Source: DAOTXR01 sp034435375 (GTDB lineage: Bacteria > Chloroflexota > Anaerolineae > Aggregatilineales > UBA3940). Taken from it: a stretch of 64,000 nt of DNA. The stretch's first letter is position 1, and every line of letters starts with the position of its first letter. A program made the translations under genes and the position numbers. Below are positions 50,160 to 60,685 of the stretch, piece by piece. The notes beneath the pieces were generated by a model. That model was not told the origin of the DNA. It did no database searches and worked only from the letters and a program-made list of their open reading frames with translations. The stretch spans positions 310,001 through 374,000 of the forward strand of contig DAOTXR010000048.1 of the NCBI GenBank assembly GCA_034435375.1. Reading direction: 5' to 3'.

Positions 50160-50774
50160 ATGGCAGGGTCGATCAGTGCTGCTATTCTGGCCGGGGGGCA
50201 GAGCACCCGCATGGGAATCGACAAGGCCTTTGTCGAGGTTGGTGGGATGCCAGTCATCGTGCGCATCATTGAGCGACTGCGCGGCCTCGGCAGCGAGACG
50301 GTCATCATCGCCAACAGCCCTCAGGAGTATATACACCTGGGGTTGCCAGTTCACGTCGACCTGATCCCCGGCAAAGGGCCGCTGGGAGGACTATACACGG
50401 CGCTCTCGGTCACTCAAGGGGACCACACATTGGTGGTAAGCTGCGATCAGCCATTTTTGAATCGCAGCTTGCTGGATTTCCTGTTGAGCCTTCGCGAGGG
50501 TTATGATGTAGTTGTGCCGCTGAATCGCGAGAACTACCCTCAGAGTATGCATGCTGTATACAGCAAAGCCTGTCTGAAGCCGATCCGCAGCCGACTGGAG
50601 ATCAACCAACTGAAAGTGATCGGATTTTTCCCAGATGTGCGGGTGCGTGAGGTGGTTGGAGCAGAAATCGATCGGTTCGATCCGCAGCGGTGGAGCTTTA
50701 TCAACGTTAACACGCCTGAAGACTTGATCGAAGCTCAGCGGCTGGCTGAGGAACTGGACAGAGGTCAGGAGTAG
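50160..50774 (+). CDS. mobA: Molybdenum cofactor guanylyltransferase MobA
   Basis: A 204-aa nucleotidyltransferase that adds GMP to Mo-molybdopterin. The N-terminal GTP-binding motif is AAILAGGQSTRMGIDKAFVEV, with DLIPGKGPLGGLYTAL and the Mg-binding SCDQPFL downstream. GGAGGTGG precedes the ATG. It implies that the organism uses bis-MGD enzymes such as formate dehydrogenase or nitrate reductase. No other Mo-cofactor gene is nearby, apart from the MoaD/MoeB-like pair assigned to cysteine synthesis. Confidence 0.9.
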   Translation: MAGSISAAILAGGQSTRMGIDKAFVEVGGMPVIVRIIERLRGLGSETVIIANSPQEYIHLGLPVHVDLIPGKGPLGGLYTALSVTQGDHTLVVSCDQPFLNRSLLDFLLSLREGYDVVVPLNRENYPQSMHAVYSKACLKPIRSRLEINQLKVIGFFPDVRVREVVGAEIDRFDPQRWSFINVNTPEDLIEAQRLAEELDRGQE

Positions 50775-50783
50775 GTGCCGTTT

Positions 50784-52148
50784 CTATAGCAGCGAGATCA
50801 GGGATGCCAGCCCAAACACTAAGAGGCCCGCAAACATATCCCCCACGAAACCGCTCATGACCAGTGTGCCTATCGAGATCAGCAGGCCGAACTTCTGCAC
50901 AGCGCCCAGGGCCGTCGCTGCCACCAGGAGCTGGTAGATTCCAAGCAGCGCCAGGACCGTAAGGGTCAGCGACACAGGCAGAAAGGCTAAGAACAACATG
51001 ACGGGCAGCTGCATGATCTGGGCCACCACCTGAGCTATCGTCATGGCATGTAGAGTCTTCGCAACGTCGCCCTGGCCGCGGAGCCAACCGGAGACCATGT
51101 TGAGGATCAACGAGTAGTACATCTGCCCAGTGAAGGTCAGAGGAATGGCTAGAATCACATAGGATGCAGCCAGCACCCCCACCGATCTAGCTACACGGCT
51201 AGCTGCCTCCTGCGTCCCTGCCCCGACTCGTTCAAGCACACCTGACGCCTCAGTGATAGGGTCAGGCACACCAAAGCGGCTTAACGCTCCAAACAGCACG
51301 TCGTAGGTGCTGGTTCCCTCAACCATCGTCTCTGGCAGGCCAGCGTCTGCCGCTCTATGAAGCATCTCTGCTGCCGACCGGATCAGCGGCGGCTGAAACC
51401 GGCCGCCCGGCAGGACGAACAGCATCAACGACAGGATGCCCACCGCTATCACCTGAAGGATGCTTGCTGCTACCACATTGACCAGGATGTGCCCAAAGCC
51501 GCCGTATTTGACCTCGTCCTCAAAGCCGCCATGCACGTTAAGGATCAACATGTCAGCCCACACACTGAACAAGTCTGGGAGCGTGCGGCGCGGCGGCGGT
51601 TCGATGGGCGGTGCGATCGAGGCTGTGGAGACCGTGTACGCCGGATCGTATAGTCTGGCACGCCAGCTCTCGTCCTCGCGGCGGGCAGGCTGTTCTTTGT
51701 CGGTGATTTTTCGTGGGACTCCAGTCAGCACAGCTTCCAGGTCCGAGTCGATGGCATCGGGCGCGGCGTGCCCCAGAGGCGTGGACAGTTCAGGCGGAGA
51801 AGGAGGCAGCGCCTGTGTTGTGACAGGCGGCTCAGAGTCCACTGGCCGGGGTGTGGGTTGAGAGGGTATCTGCGACGCAGGGAGCGGAGGAGGCACCACG
51901 CCCAGCTTCTCCAGGCCACGGCGGGCTGCTTCATTCGCAGGATTGATGGTCAGCACGTTCTCCAGGCAGATAATGCGATCCTCATCGGTCTCCACGGCAG
52001 CGCTCAGCCACAGCCACCCTTGCTCGTGAAACGAGTTCAGATCAACTACTCGCATCAACCGCTCACGCCCGGTGACCTTATCCCCAGCGCGGATGGCTGC
52101 CACACCCTCGCGGTACAGCCGATCGATATCCTCGGTTGCGTTCGACAT
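50784..52148 (-). CDS. Yip1-like multi-pass membrane protein with N-terminal TPR-like region
   Basis: About 454 aa. Residues ~1-85 look like tetratricopeptide helices (YREGVAAIRAGDKVTGRERLMRVV, WLWLSAAVETDEDRIICLENVL). A long Pro-rich linker (about 90-190) follows, then about five membrane segments of the Yip1 type. ATG 52148 is chosen because AGGAGCG precedes it. It is convergent with mobA by nine bases. The function is unknown; similar proteins are common in Chloroflexota. Confidence 0.7.
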   Translation of the reverse strand: MSNATEDIDRLYREGVAAIRAGDKVTGRERLMRVVDLNSFHEQGWLWLSAAVETDEDRIICLENVLTINPANEAARRGLEKLGVVPPPLPASQIPSQPTPRPVDSEPPVTTQALPPSPPELSTPLGHAAPDAIDSDLEAVLTGVPRKITDKEQPARREDESWRARLYDPAYTVSTASIAPPIEPPPRRTLPDLFSVWADMLILNVHGGFEDEVKYGGFGHILVNVVAASILQVIAVGILSLMLFVLPGGRFQPPLIRSAAEMLHRAADAGLPETMVEGTSTYDVLFGALSRFGVPDPITEASGVLERVGAGTQEAASRVARSVGVLAASYVILAIPLTFTGQMYYSLILNMVSGWLRGQGDVAKTLHAMTIAQVVAQIMQLPVMLFLAFLPVSLTLTVLALLGIYQLLVAATALGAVQKFGLLISIGTLVMSGFVGDMFAGLLVFGLASLISLL

Positions 52149-52234
52149 AGGCGCTCCTGGGCGCATCAGATCATAAGGGGGACACGGACTGTGCCCCGTA
52201 TCCCCCTTTATGATAGTCGGAACGGGTACGGGCG

Positions 52235-54007
<1,773 letters not shown>

Positions 54008-54292
54008 TACTGTGTTCTCCTGTGTATTCGTGGATTTAAAGCAGAAAGAGGGTGTTTTGCTTGAGGAATCACCAGGACTGGTCCCTCCGCATACGGCCAC
54101 ACCTTCTCATCATATCACAGATGCTGATGACAAATATATGGTCAGGTCTCACCTCTGAGGATGACAAGTGTCCTGACTTGCGTGTCCACTATGGTGAGAG
54201 ATGGCCGTCCATGCCCTCTTTCTTTTCCCTTGTCGAGTTCGCCCTCCGCCTGTACAGTATCAGTACACGCCCCACCCACAGGAGCATGACCT

Positions 54293-55135
54293 ATGGCCGA
54301 TCACTCACGATCGGTGCGCATCGTCGTTACCAGCGATCTCCACTATGACCCGACCGGTAGCCTAACGTCGCCCAGGGCTATCAGAGCGCTTGTCGGGGAA
54401 ATCGAAGGCGAAGAGCCTGATGCCGTGGTCATTGCAGGAGACCTGGCGCATGGCCTCGACCTGTTCTCAAGGTGTCTGGCCTGCTTTGATGATCTCGACG
54501 TGCCTGTTGCAGTGCTGGCAGGCAACCATGATGTGTGGCGTGATGATAATGCCGGCCTCTCGTCGCTGGAACTGTGGCGCTCGCGATTGCCCGAAACGAC
54601 TCGAAAGGCAGGAGCGATCTGGTTGGAGAGCGAAGTGTTGCGTGTGGGAGATGTTGCCGTCGTCGGCTCGATGGTATGGTACGACTATTCGGCTCTTGAC
54701 CCGGCGTGGCCAATGGCTGTGGAGCACATCACTGTCATTAAACGGCTGTTGAACAACGATGCTTACTGGATCAACTGGCACTACACCGACCCGGAGTTCG
54801 CTGCTGAGCTTGAGGCCGCCCTGGCCGAGCGTCTGTCATGGGCCTGCCAGGATGACAGTGTGCGAGCAGTGGCTGTCGTGACACACATTCCCATCCTGGA
54901 GCCACAGATCATGCGCAAACCCCATGACCAGCGATGGGGGATCAGTAATGCCTACTTCGGCAACCTGACTACCGGTCGAGTGGTCCTGGCGCAGCCGAAG
55001 GTGCGCGTGGTGGTTAGCGGGCATACCCATATCGGACGCAGCGGCTGGGTGGAACGCGACGGCATATCGCCAGTTGAGTGCCATGTTGTGCCCAGCGACT
55101 ATCGGCAGCCAGCCTACGTGGTGATCGACTTATAG
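54293..55135 (+). CDS. Calcineurin-like metallophosphoesterase
   Basis: A 280-aa phosphoesterase with all five metal motifs: SDLHYDP, GDLAHG, GNHD, THIPI (His) and SGHTHIG. It probably hydrolyses a phosphodiester or phosphomonoester in the cytoplasm; no signal peptide is seen. The ATG follows the CAGGAGCATGACCT region. The 285 bases between it and fhs (divergent) hold no gene. Confidence 0.88.
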   Translation: MADHSRSVRIVVTSDLHYDPTGSLTSPRAIRALVGEIEGEEPDAVVIAGDLAHGLDLFSRCLACFDDLDVPVAVLAGNHDVWRDDNAGLSSLELWRSRLPETTRKAGAIWLESEVLRVGDVAVVGSMVWYDYSALDPAWPMAVEHITVIKRLLNNDAYWINWHYTDPEFAAELEAALAERLSWACQDDSVRAVAVVTHIPILEPQIMRKPHDQRWGISNAYFGNLTTGRVVLAQPKVRVVVSGHTHIGRSGWVERDGISPVECHVVPSDYRQPAYVVIDL

Positions 55136-55185
55136 CCCAGACTGTCACAAAACCGGCATAGGATGGTGTTTAAAGGGTGAGACCG

Positions 55186-55785
55186 ATGCCATCGGGAGAG
55201 GATGAGCCATTGACAGCTATCCCTGACGCGATCCTTCTACGGCGTTTTCGGGGGGGCGATGAGGCTTCGTTTGAGGAGCTGTTTCTGCGTTACCATGACA
55301 TGGTCTACGGTGTGTTGTTTCGGCTAACAGGCACACGTGCTGAGGCCGAAGACCTGGTGCAGGAGGTATTTCTGAAGCTATATGAGCGCCCGTTGCGGCA
55401 TGGCAACAACGTTGCGGGTTGGCTGTATCGGGTGGCGGTCAACATGGGGTACAACGCACTGCGGTCAGGCCAGCGACGGGCGCTGCGCGAGCGGACTGTC
55501 GGGCACGAAAACAGCGCCACACCTCCTACCGAGGACGAGGTTACCCGGCGGGAGACTCGGCGCGAGGTGCGAGCGGCGCTGGCTAGAGTTCCGCCCCGCA
55601 TGGCCAAGCTGCTGATCCTGCGCCAGATGGGATTCAGCTATAAGGAGCTGGCCGACATTCTGAATGTCGCACCGGGATCGGTCGGGACGCTGCTGGCGCG
55701 GGCCCAACGGATATTTTGCAAAGCATATGCAGGCTACCTGTGGCCTGAGGGGGCAGAAGGAGATGAGGATGCAGCATCCAAGTGA
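55186..55785 (+). CDS. ECF-type RNA polymerase sigma factor
   Basis: About 199 aa. Region 2 is FEELFLRYHDMVYGVLFRLTGTRAEAEDLVQEVFLKLYE, and region 4 is ARVPPRMAKLLILRQMGFSYKELADILNVAPGSVGTLLARAQ. ATG 55186 follows AAAGGGTGAG; GTG 55177 is in frame. It overlaps the following anti-sigma gene by 17 bases, a typical arrangement for control of extracytoplasmic responses. Confidence 0.92.
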   Translation: MPSGEDEPLTAIPDAILLRRFRGGDEASFEELFLRYHDMVYGVLFRLTGTRAEAEDLVQEVFLKLYERPLRHGNNVAGWLYRVAVNMGYNALRSGQRRALRERTVGHENSATPPTEDEVTRRETRREVRAALARVPPRMAKLLILRQMGFSYKELADILNVAPGSVGTLLARAQRIFCKAYAGYLWPEGAEGDEDAASK

Positions 55786-56899
55786 TGGGACATTGCTCTG
55801 CTGGTTGGATGCACAGCTCAATGAGCGCCTGCATCATGTTGTCGGGGATCATGTGGATAGGTGTAAGACCTGCCAGCGGCGTGTGTGTGAGTTAAGGGAC
55901 AGGCGGGACCGCACAATCGAGGTTTTGGGCCTGCTCGATCCCGGCCCAATCAACCCGTTCAACCGTCAGTGGTCGTTGATGGCTTTGCGAGCGACCTTGC
56001 ACAGGAGGAATACAGGAACTATGTGGAATAGGATCAGAACGAACAAAGGTGTACAGCGGATCTTGATCGGTGTCGCAGCGCTGGTCATAGTGATTGGCCT
56101 ACTGTTACTCGCGCCGGTGCGGGCATTGGCCAGCGACTTCCTTGCCCTGTTCCGCGTTGAACAGTTTGTAGTGGTCGATGTGGACCCAGAGCGCATCGAG
56201 CAGATCGCCGAGGCGATTGATGAAGATATGTACTTCGGCGAGCAGGAGTTACTTGAAGACCCCGGCGAGCCAGTCGAAGTTGCCACGCTGGACGAGGCTG
56301 TTGCGATGGTCGGTTTTGCGCCGCGTGTGCCTCAGGGTTATGGTGTTCCAACCTCGATCGCCGTCAGCGGCAGGGGGCGGATGCGCTTCACGCCTGAGGT
56401 CGAGACGCTGCGTGCTGTGTTCGAAACAGTGGGCCTCGATCCTGATCTGATGCCTGCCGAGATCGATGGTAAGCCGTTCGACATTACAATTCCGGCAAGT
56501 GTCGTGCTGACCTATAACGACGGCGACCCAGACATGCAGCGCGACTTCATGGTGGTGCAGGTGCCCAGCCCCAGCGTCGAGGTACCGGAGGATGTCGACA
56601 TGCAGGCGCTGGGCGAGGCCATGTTGCAGTTGATCGGCATGTCGCCGGACGAGGCTGCCCGGTTGAGCCAGAGCATCGACTGGACGACCACGCTGGTGCT
56701 CCCTATCCCTACCAACGTGAGCAAGGTGCAGGAAGTCCGTGTCGATGGGACTACCGGCCTGCTTTTCGACATGTCTGATTACGAAGATGTGGATGGCGGC
56801 GGCGGGGCGCTGCTGTGGCAGAAGGAGGGCTTTGTCTTCCTGGTTGTTGGAATGTACAACTCCTTCGATCTGCTCGAGGTTGCCGAGTCCCTCCCATAG
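55769..56899 (+). CDS. Zinc-finger anti-sigma factor with extracytoplasmic domain
   Basis: About 376 aa. The N-terminal zinc anti-sigma motif is HVDRCKTCQ (H-x3-C-x2-C), which holds the sigma factor. One membrane helix (ILIGVAALVIVIGLLLLAP) leads to a ~250-aa outer domain resembling DUF4367-type sensors. ATG 55769 is chosen because AAGGAG ends six bases earlier. The outer domain would sense an envelope signal; the ligand is unknown. Confidence 0.85.
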   Translation: MQHPSDGTLLCWLDAQLNERLHHVVGDHVDRCKTCQRRVCELRDRRDRTIEVLGLLDPGPINPFNRQWSLMALRATLHRRNTGTMWNRIRTNKGVQRILIGVAALVIVIGLLLLAPVRALASDFLALFRVEQFVVVDVDPERIEQIAEAIDEDMYFGEQELLEDPGEPVEVATLDEAVAMVGFAPRVPQGYGVPTSIAVSGRGRMRFTPEVETLRAVFETVGLDPDLMPAEIDGKPFDITIPASVVLTYNDGDPDMQRDFMVVQVPSPSVEVPEDVDMQALGEAMLQLIGMSPDEAARLSQSIDWTTTLVLPIPTNVSKVQEVRVDGTTGLLFDMSDYEDVDGGGGALLWQKEGFVFLVVGMYNSFDLLEVAESLP

Positions 56900-56942
56900 C
56901 TCCTTTCGGTCCGGCCTTGGGCCGGCTCGATCTGTAGCCCAT

Positions 56943-56978
56943 GCAGGTGAGGTGTGGAACTACTTTACCCTCACCTGC
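56943..56978 (+). terminator. Hairpin after the sigma/anti-sigma operon
   Basis: GCAGGTGAGG (56943-56952) and CCTCACCTGC (56969-56978) form a perfect 10-bp stem with a 16-nt loop, followed by GTATTTATT. A smaller hairpin, CCGGCC/GGCCGG, lies at 56911-56925. Confidence 0.6.
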
Positions 56979-57088
56979 GTATTTATTGAAGGGATGCAGT
57001 GTTTTGTGGAGCAGGCATTGTTACAGAGATACAAGCAGCTTGGATCAGCCCATTTTGGAAAGTCAGAGTCCCAAGAAGGATAATTCTC

Positions 57089-57265
57089 ATGTCCAGTACA
57101 GCCCAGCCTCAGTTCAGATGCGAGACCTGTCCACTGCGTGCTAAAGCCGAAGCCACCCCCAAGTCTCTGATCAGCCGGATTTGGCACTGGCACACTACTT
57201 GGTGCCCCGGCTGGAAGGCTTACCAGAAGCACTTGGCCGAACGAAAAACTGCCTCAGGCATCTGA
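57089..57265 (+). CDS. Small conserved-looking Cys/Trp-rich protein (58 aa)
   Basis: The 58-residue frame opens MSSTAQPQFRCETCPLRAKAE and continues RIWHWHTTWCPGWKAYQKHLAE. It has a CxxC pair, a third Cys and a dense Trp/His cluster. AAGGA precedes the ATG by about eight bases. Similar tiny proteins with CPLRAKAE and WCPGWKAY segments are remembered from other anaerobes, but no function is known. It could bind a metal or small redox partner. It is a single gene between the sigma operon and the ABC exporter. Confidence 0.65.
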   Translation: MSSTAQPQFRCETCPLRAKAEATPKSLISRIWHWHTTWCPGWKAYQKHLAERKTASGI

Positions 57266-57370
57266 ACCCAAACCGCACAAGACAGATCGCGACAGCAGGA
57301 GATGGTCGATCGTCGGCTGGGCGCGTGGCGTTTGCATCTTCAGCGTGCTGTCGGCAGCTAGACGATGGGT

Positions 57371-57376
57371 TATAAT
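57371..57376 (+). promoter_or_regulatory. Candidate -10 box for the second exporter operon
   Basis: A perfect TATAAT 36 bases before the ATPase start codon; the -35 is not recognisable. Confidence 0.4.
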
Positions 57377-57411
57377 GCCCTCCAAAGTATGTGGGGGTAA
57401 AGGGTCGCTGC

Positions 57412-58374
57412 ATGACATCAGCCGGCGCTACCGTTTCGGGCGATGCTATCCAGACCTTTGAGCTGCGCAAGGTCTACAACGAGACCAAGGTTGCTGTCGA
57501 AGGGCTGACGCTCCAGGTTCGACGCGGTGAAGTGTTTGGTTTTCTGGGGCCTAATGGGGCGGGCAAAACCACCTCGATCAAGATGCTTCTGGGCTTGGTC
57601 AAGCCCACAGCGGGCAGTGGGCTGCTGCTTGGTGTACCCATTGCTAGGCCGGAGGCCCGGCGAGCTGTTGGCTTCCTGCCGGAGCACTTTCGCTTCCATG
57701 AGTGGATGCGTGCCGATGAATTTCTCGACCTGCATGGCCAGCTCTACGGCATGAGCAGATCCGATCGGGCTGCACGTATCCCCCAGTTGATCGAGCAGGT
57801 GGACCTGGTCGACAGCGCCCACAAACGGCTGCGCACCTTTTCAAAGGGAATGCTCCAGCGCATTGGCCTGGCGATGGCTCTCTTGCCACGTCCGGCGCTG
57901 GTCTTTCTGGATGAGCCTACATCGGGTCTCGATCCTTTTGGACGGTTGCTGGTGCGCGACGTGATCCGCGCTGCTCGTGATGAGGGCACGACGGTTTTCC
58001 TCAACTCCCACCTGCTGAGCGAGGTCGAAGTGACCTGCGACCGATTGGCCTTCATCCGGCAGGGCCGGGTCGTGCGGGTCGGGTCAATGCAAGAGCTGTC
58101 TGCTGGGTTGATCCATGTCCAGGTCCGCCTGGATGCGGTGCCTGCTGGATTGCTCGCGGACCTTGCCCGATGGAGCAGCAGCGTCGATCAGGTGGATGAA
58201 CGAACAGTCGACCTGTCCCTTGCGAGCGAGGAACATCTGCCAGATCTCAATGCCTGGCTGGTGAGTCAGGGGCTGCGAGTCTACGCGTTGGCGCCGCGTC
58301 AAGTGACGCTGGAACAGCTCTTTCTCCAGATCATGCAAGACAGTGCGACTGCCTCGCGGGGGAAAACGGCGTGA
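57412..58374 (+). CDS. ABC-2 exporter ATP-binding protein
   Basis: About 320 aa. Walker A is GPNGAGKTTSIKM, signature TFSKGMLQRIGLAMAL (LSGG-type variant FSKGM), Walker B LVFLDEPTSGLD and H-loop LNSHLLSEVE. ATG 57412 is favoured over GTG 57391. The FSKGM signature is typical of exporters of the gliding/NosF/CcmA-like group. It overlaps the permease gene by four bases (GTGA). Confidence 0.92.
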   Translation: MTSAGATVSGDAIQTFELRKVYNETKVAVEGLTLQVRRGEVFGFLGPNGAGKTTSIKMLLGLVKPTAGSGLLLGVPIARPEARRAVGFLPEHFRFHEWMRADEFLDLHGQLYGMSRSDRAARIPQLIEQVDLVDSAHKRLRTFSKGMLQRIGLAMALLPRPALVFLDEPTSGLDPFGRLLVRDVIRAARDEGTTVFLNSHLLSEVEVTCDRLAFIRQGRVVRVGSMQELSAGLIHVQVRLDAVPAGLLADLARWSSSVDQVDERTVDLSLASEEHLPDLNAWLVSQGLRVYALAPRQVTLEQLFLQIMQDSATASRGKTA

Positions 58375-59237
58375 CGGTTCATAGTGCTACCTTCAGCCAA
58401 CTTGTCGTCATCGTTCGCCTGACCCTGCGCGAGGCCCGCCGCCGCCGGCTGCTGTGGTTGGGTCTCGGCATGGGGTTGGCTTTCGTGGCGCTGTTCGCCA
58501 CTGGTTATTACTTCGCCTACGAGGATTTCCGGAGCCACGCCGACTACGTAGGAATGCCGCAGGTCGAGTATCTGATCTTCGGCAGTACGTTCCTGACCGC
58601 TGCGCTGTACGTGGTCAACTTCCTGGTGGTCATGATTACTGTGCTCACGGCAGTGGGCACTATTTCGTCCGAGATAGACACCAACACCATCCACACTATC
58701 GCTGCCAAGCCAGTTCACCGCTGGCAGATCGTGCTCGGCAAGTGGATCGGGCACACGATATTGGTTGTGTTGTATACCACAGTGCTGGCCTCTGGGGTGA
58801 TGCTGGCTGTCTACCTCATCAGCGGCTTTAGCCCCTCTCATCCAATCGGCGTGGTGCTGATTTTGATTCTGGAAGGGTTAGCCGTTCTCAGTCTGACGAT
58901 GCTGGGCGGCACACTGTTCAGCACGCTGGCTAACGGTGTGGTAGTTTTTATGATATACGGCCTGGCCTTCGTCGGCGGATGGGTCGAGCAGATCGGTTCG
59001 ATGCTGGAAAGCCAGACTGCTGTCGACCTGGGCATTGCCTCCAGTTTGCTGTTGCCCAGTGAAGGGCTATGGCGCTATGCTGCCGGTCTGATGCAGTCCG
59101 GCCTGCGTTTTAGCCTGCCAGTCACGCCGTTTTCCATTGCCAGCCAGCCGACCCCGGCTTTTGTTGTGTATGCGGGGTTGTACACGCTGGCGCTGCTTGG
59201 CGCGGCTATAGGGGTGTTCAGCCAGAAAGATTTTTAG
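58371..59237 (+). CDS. ABC-2 type permease (NosY-like)
   Basis: A 288-aa six-helix permease. The first segment is near residues 30-48; AVGTISSEIDTNTIHTIAAKPVHRWQIVLGKWIG is the cytoplasmic signature of the NosY/ABC-2 group, and four more helices follow. It starts with GTG, coupled to the ATPase. The substrate is unknown. Confidence 0.9.
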   Translation: MTVHSATFSQLVVIVRLTLREARRRRLLWLGLGMGLAFVALFATGYYFAYEDFRSHADYVGMPQVEYLIFGSTFLTAALYVVNFLVVMITVLTAVGTISSEIDTNTIHTIAAKPVHRWQIVLGKWIGHTILVVLYTTVLASGVMLAVYLISGFSPSHPIGVVLILILEGLAVLSLTMLGGTLFSTLANGVVVFMIYGLAFVGGWVEQIGSMLESQTAVDLGIASSLLLPSEGLWRYAAGLMQSGLRFSLPVTPFSIASQPTPAFVVYAGLYTLALLGAAIGVFSQKDF

Positions 59238-59373
59238 CGCCAGTGCCATCTTCGGGGCGGTCGCCCTGAACGTACCGCCTCTTGTGACTTGAACACGCAG
59301 TTGTGATACACTCTGGCGGGCATTTTCGCCGGATGGATATGGTGGAATAACCACTTTTTGCTGCTGATTGCGT

Positions 59374-60084
59374 ATGAAGACGATACACAGAGCCACGCTG
59401 ATCTCGATCGCCATGCTCCTGGTCCTGGCGGGGTGCACGTTGAGGTTATCGGGGCGGCAGGCACAGACTCCTGAACTGCCGACATTCGATCCAGCCTTGC
59501 TCTCGATCACGCTCCCACCGACCTCGACCCTGCCACCGACTTATACACCACATCCCACTGTCGAGCACCTGCCAACCCACACGCCATTTCCGACCTTTCC
59601 CCCTCGGTTGGTTCTGACCTCGACCCCGGAGCTGTTGGGTGGGGCAGGAGCCGGAGGTGGTGCCGGCAGGCCCGCGCCTCTGCCCACACCGACATTCTTT
59701 TACATCGGCATCCCAGACGTCAGCCCAAAGATTGCTGAGCTTGAGCCGATCCTGACCTTCGTTAACGATGGCGTCAAGTGTGGGGAAACGATGCTGATGC
59801 AGGTAGGTGTGATCAACTGGGGCACCTATGCGGCCCATGACTTCGTCGTGGAGTGGTCAGCAGGGCTTCCGATTGAGGCGGGTGTAGAGACCATCGATAT
59901 TTTGGAGTGGGGGACATTGCCGTACTATTTCCGCAACAAGGAGATTCGGTTCCCCTGCACCGAAACGACCACCTACTATGCCTACGTCCGGGTAGACGTG
60001 ACGAATGTCGTTCTCGAGATCGATGAAACCAACAATACCATCGAGACGACGTTTACCATACCTTACGTACCGGACAATGATTGA
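59374..60084 (+). CDS. Lipoprotein with Pro/Thr-rich linker and CARDB-like domain
   Basis: About 236 aa. A lipoprotein signal ends in LVLAGC. A long Pro/Thr linker (about residues 30-80) and a short Gly-rich stretch precede a beta-sandwich resembling CARDB/adhesion domains, ending YVRVDVTNVVLEIDETNNTIETTFTI. The start is ATG 59374. It should lie on the outer surface, perhaps binding carbohydrate or protein. No family-specific function can be given. Confidence 0.75.
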   Translation: MKTIHRATLISIAMLLVLAGCTLRLSGRQAQTPELPTFDPALLSITLPPTSTLPPTYTPHPTVEHLPTHTPFPTFPPRLVLTSTPELLGGAGAGGGAGRPAPLPTPTFFYIGIPDVSPKIAELEPILTFVNDGVKCGETMLMQVGVINWGTYAAHDFVVEWSAGLPIEAGVETIDILEWGTLPYYFRNKEIRFPCTETTTYYAYVRVDVTNVVLEIDETNNTIETTFTIPYVPDND

Positions 60085-60108
60085 CGGCAGCCAGGAAATG
60101 CGCAAAAG

Positions 60109-60139
60109 GAGGGGAAAGCCATGACTGGGCTTTCCCCTC
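60109..60139 (-). terminator. Convergent terminator between lipoprotein and STAS genes
   Basis: GAGGGGAAAGCC (60109-60120) pairs with GGCTTTCCCCTC (60128-60139), a perfect 12-bp stem with a 7-nt loop. On the minus strand it is followed by CTTTTG, so it best serves the STAS gene but can end plus-strand transcripts too. Confidence 0.85.
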
Positions 60140-60156
60140 TCGCTTCCTGAGGTAAT

Positions 60157-60504
60157 TCAGCCAGCCAGGTGTAGAATTGCGTCGGCGACTGACTCGTGAA
60201 CCGGGAACATAGTGTTGTACCCGGCGACGGTGATGACCTTCATCACGTGCTCGTTGGGCGCGGCAAGGTGAAGCTCGCCGTGTGCGCTGTGGAGCATCTT
60301 GGCGCCGATGAGCAACATCCGCAAGCCATAACTAGACATGTAATCCACACCGGACAGGTCAACGATCACCCGGCCCCCATGTTCCATCAGAGACGCTTTG
60401 AATTCCTCTTCGATAGCCATCGCGCTCGGCGCATCCAGCGTTCCAACCAGGCTGATTTTGCGCAGGCCATGATCGATGAACTCTTCCGACATTGTCACGG
60501 ACAT
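60157..60504 (-). CDS. STAS-domain anti-sigma factor antagonist
   Basis: A 115-aa SpoIIAA-like protein. The phosphorylation loop is VDLSGVDYMSSYGLRMLL with the expected Ser. Start at ATG 60504, five bases after GGAGG. It is a single gene with its own terminator. Its partner kinase and phosphatase are not in the window; the PP2C-like protein at 45694 is remote and may be inactive. Confidence 0.9.
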   Translation of the reverse strand: MSVTMSEEFIDHGLRKISLVGTLDAPSAMAIEEEFKASLMEHGGRVIVDLSGVDYMSSYGLRMLLIGAKMLHSAHGELHLAAPNEHVMKVITVAGYNTMFPVHESVADAILHLAG

Positions 60505-60685
60505 GGGTACCTCCACGAGCTACGAATAGGCATATAGGATTAAAAGACAAATGCCCACGTTGGACGAGTGCCAAGCCCAAGTATAGCCCGCCATCAGCAG
60601 GGGACAAGTATTATCTCGCCCTGGGCAGGCAGAGAAGGTATATTCTTCCCAGATATCTCTGCCGCAGATTGAAAGTAGTATTCAC

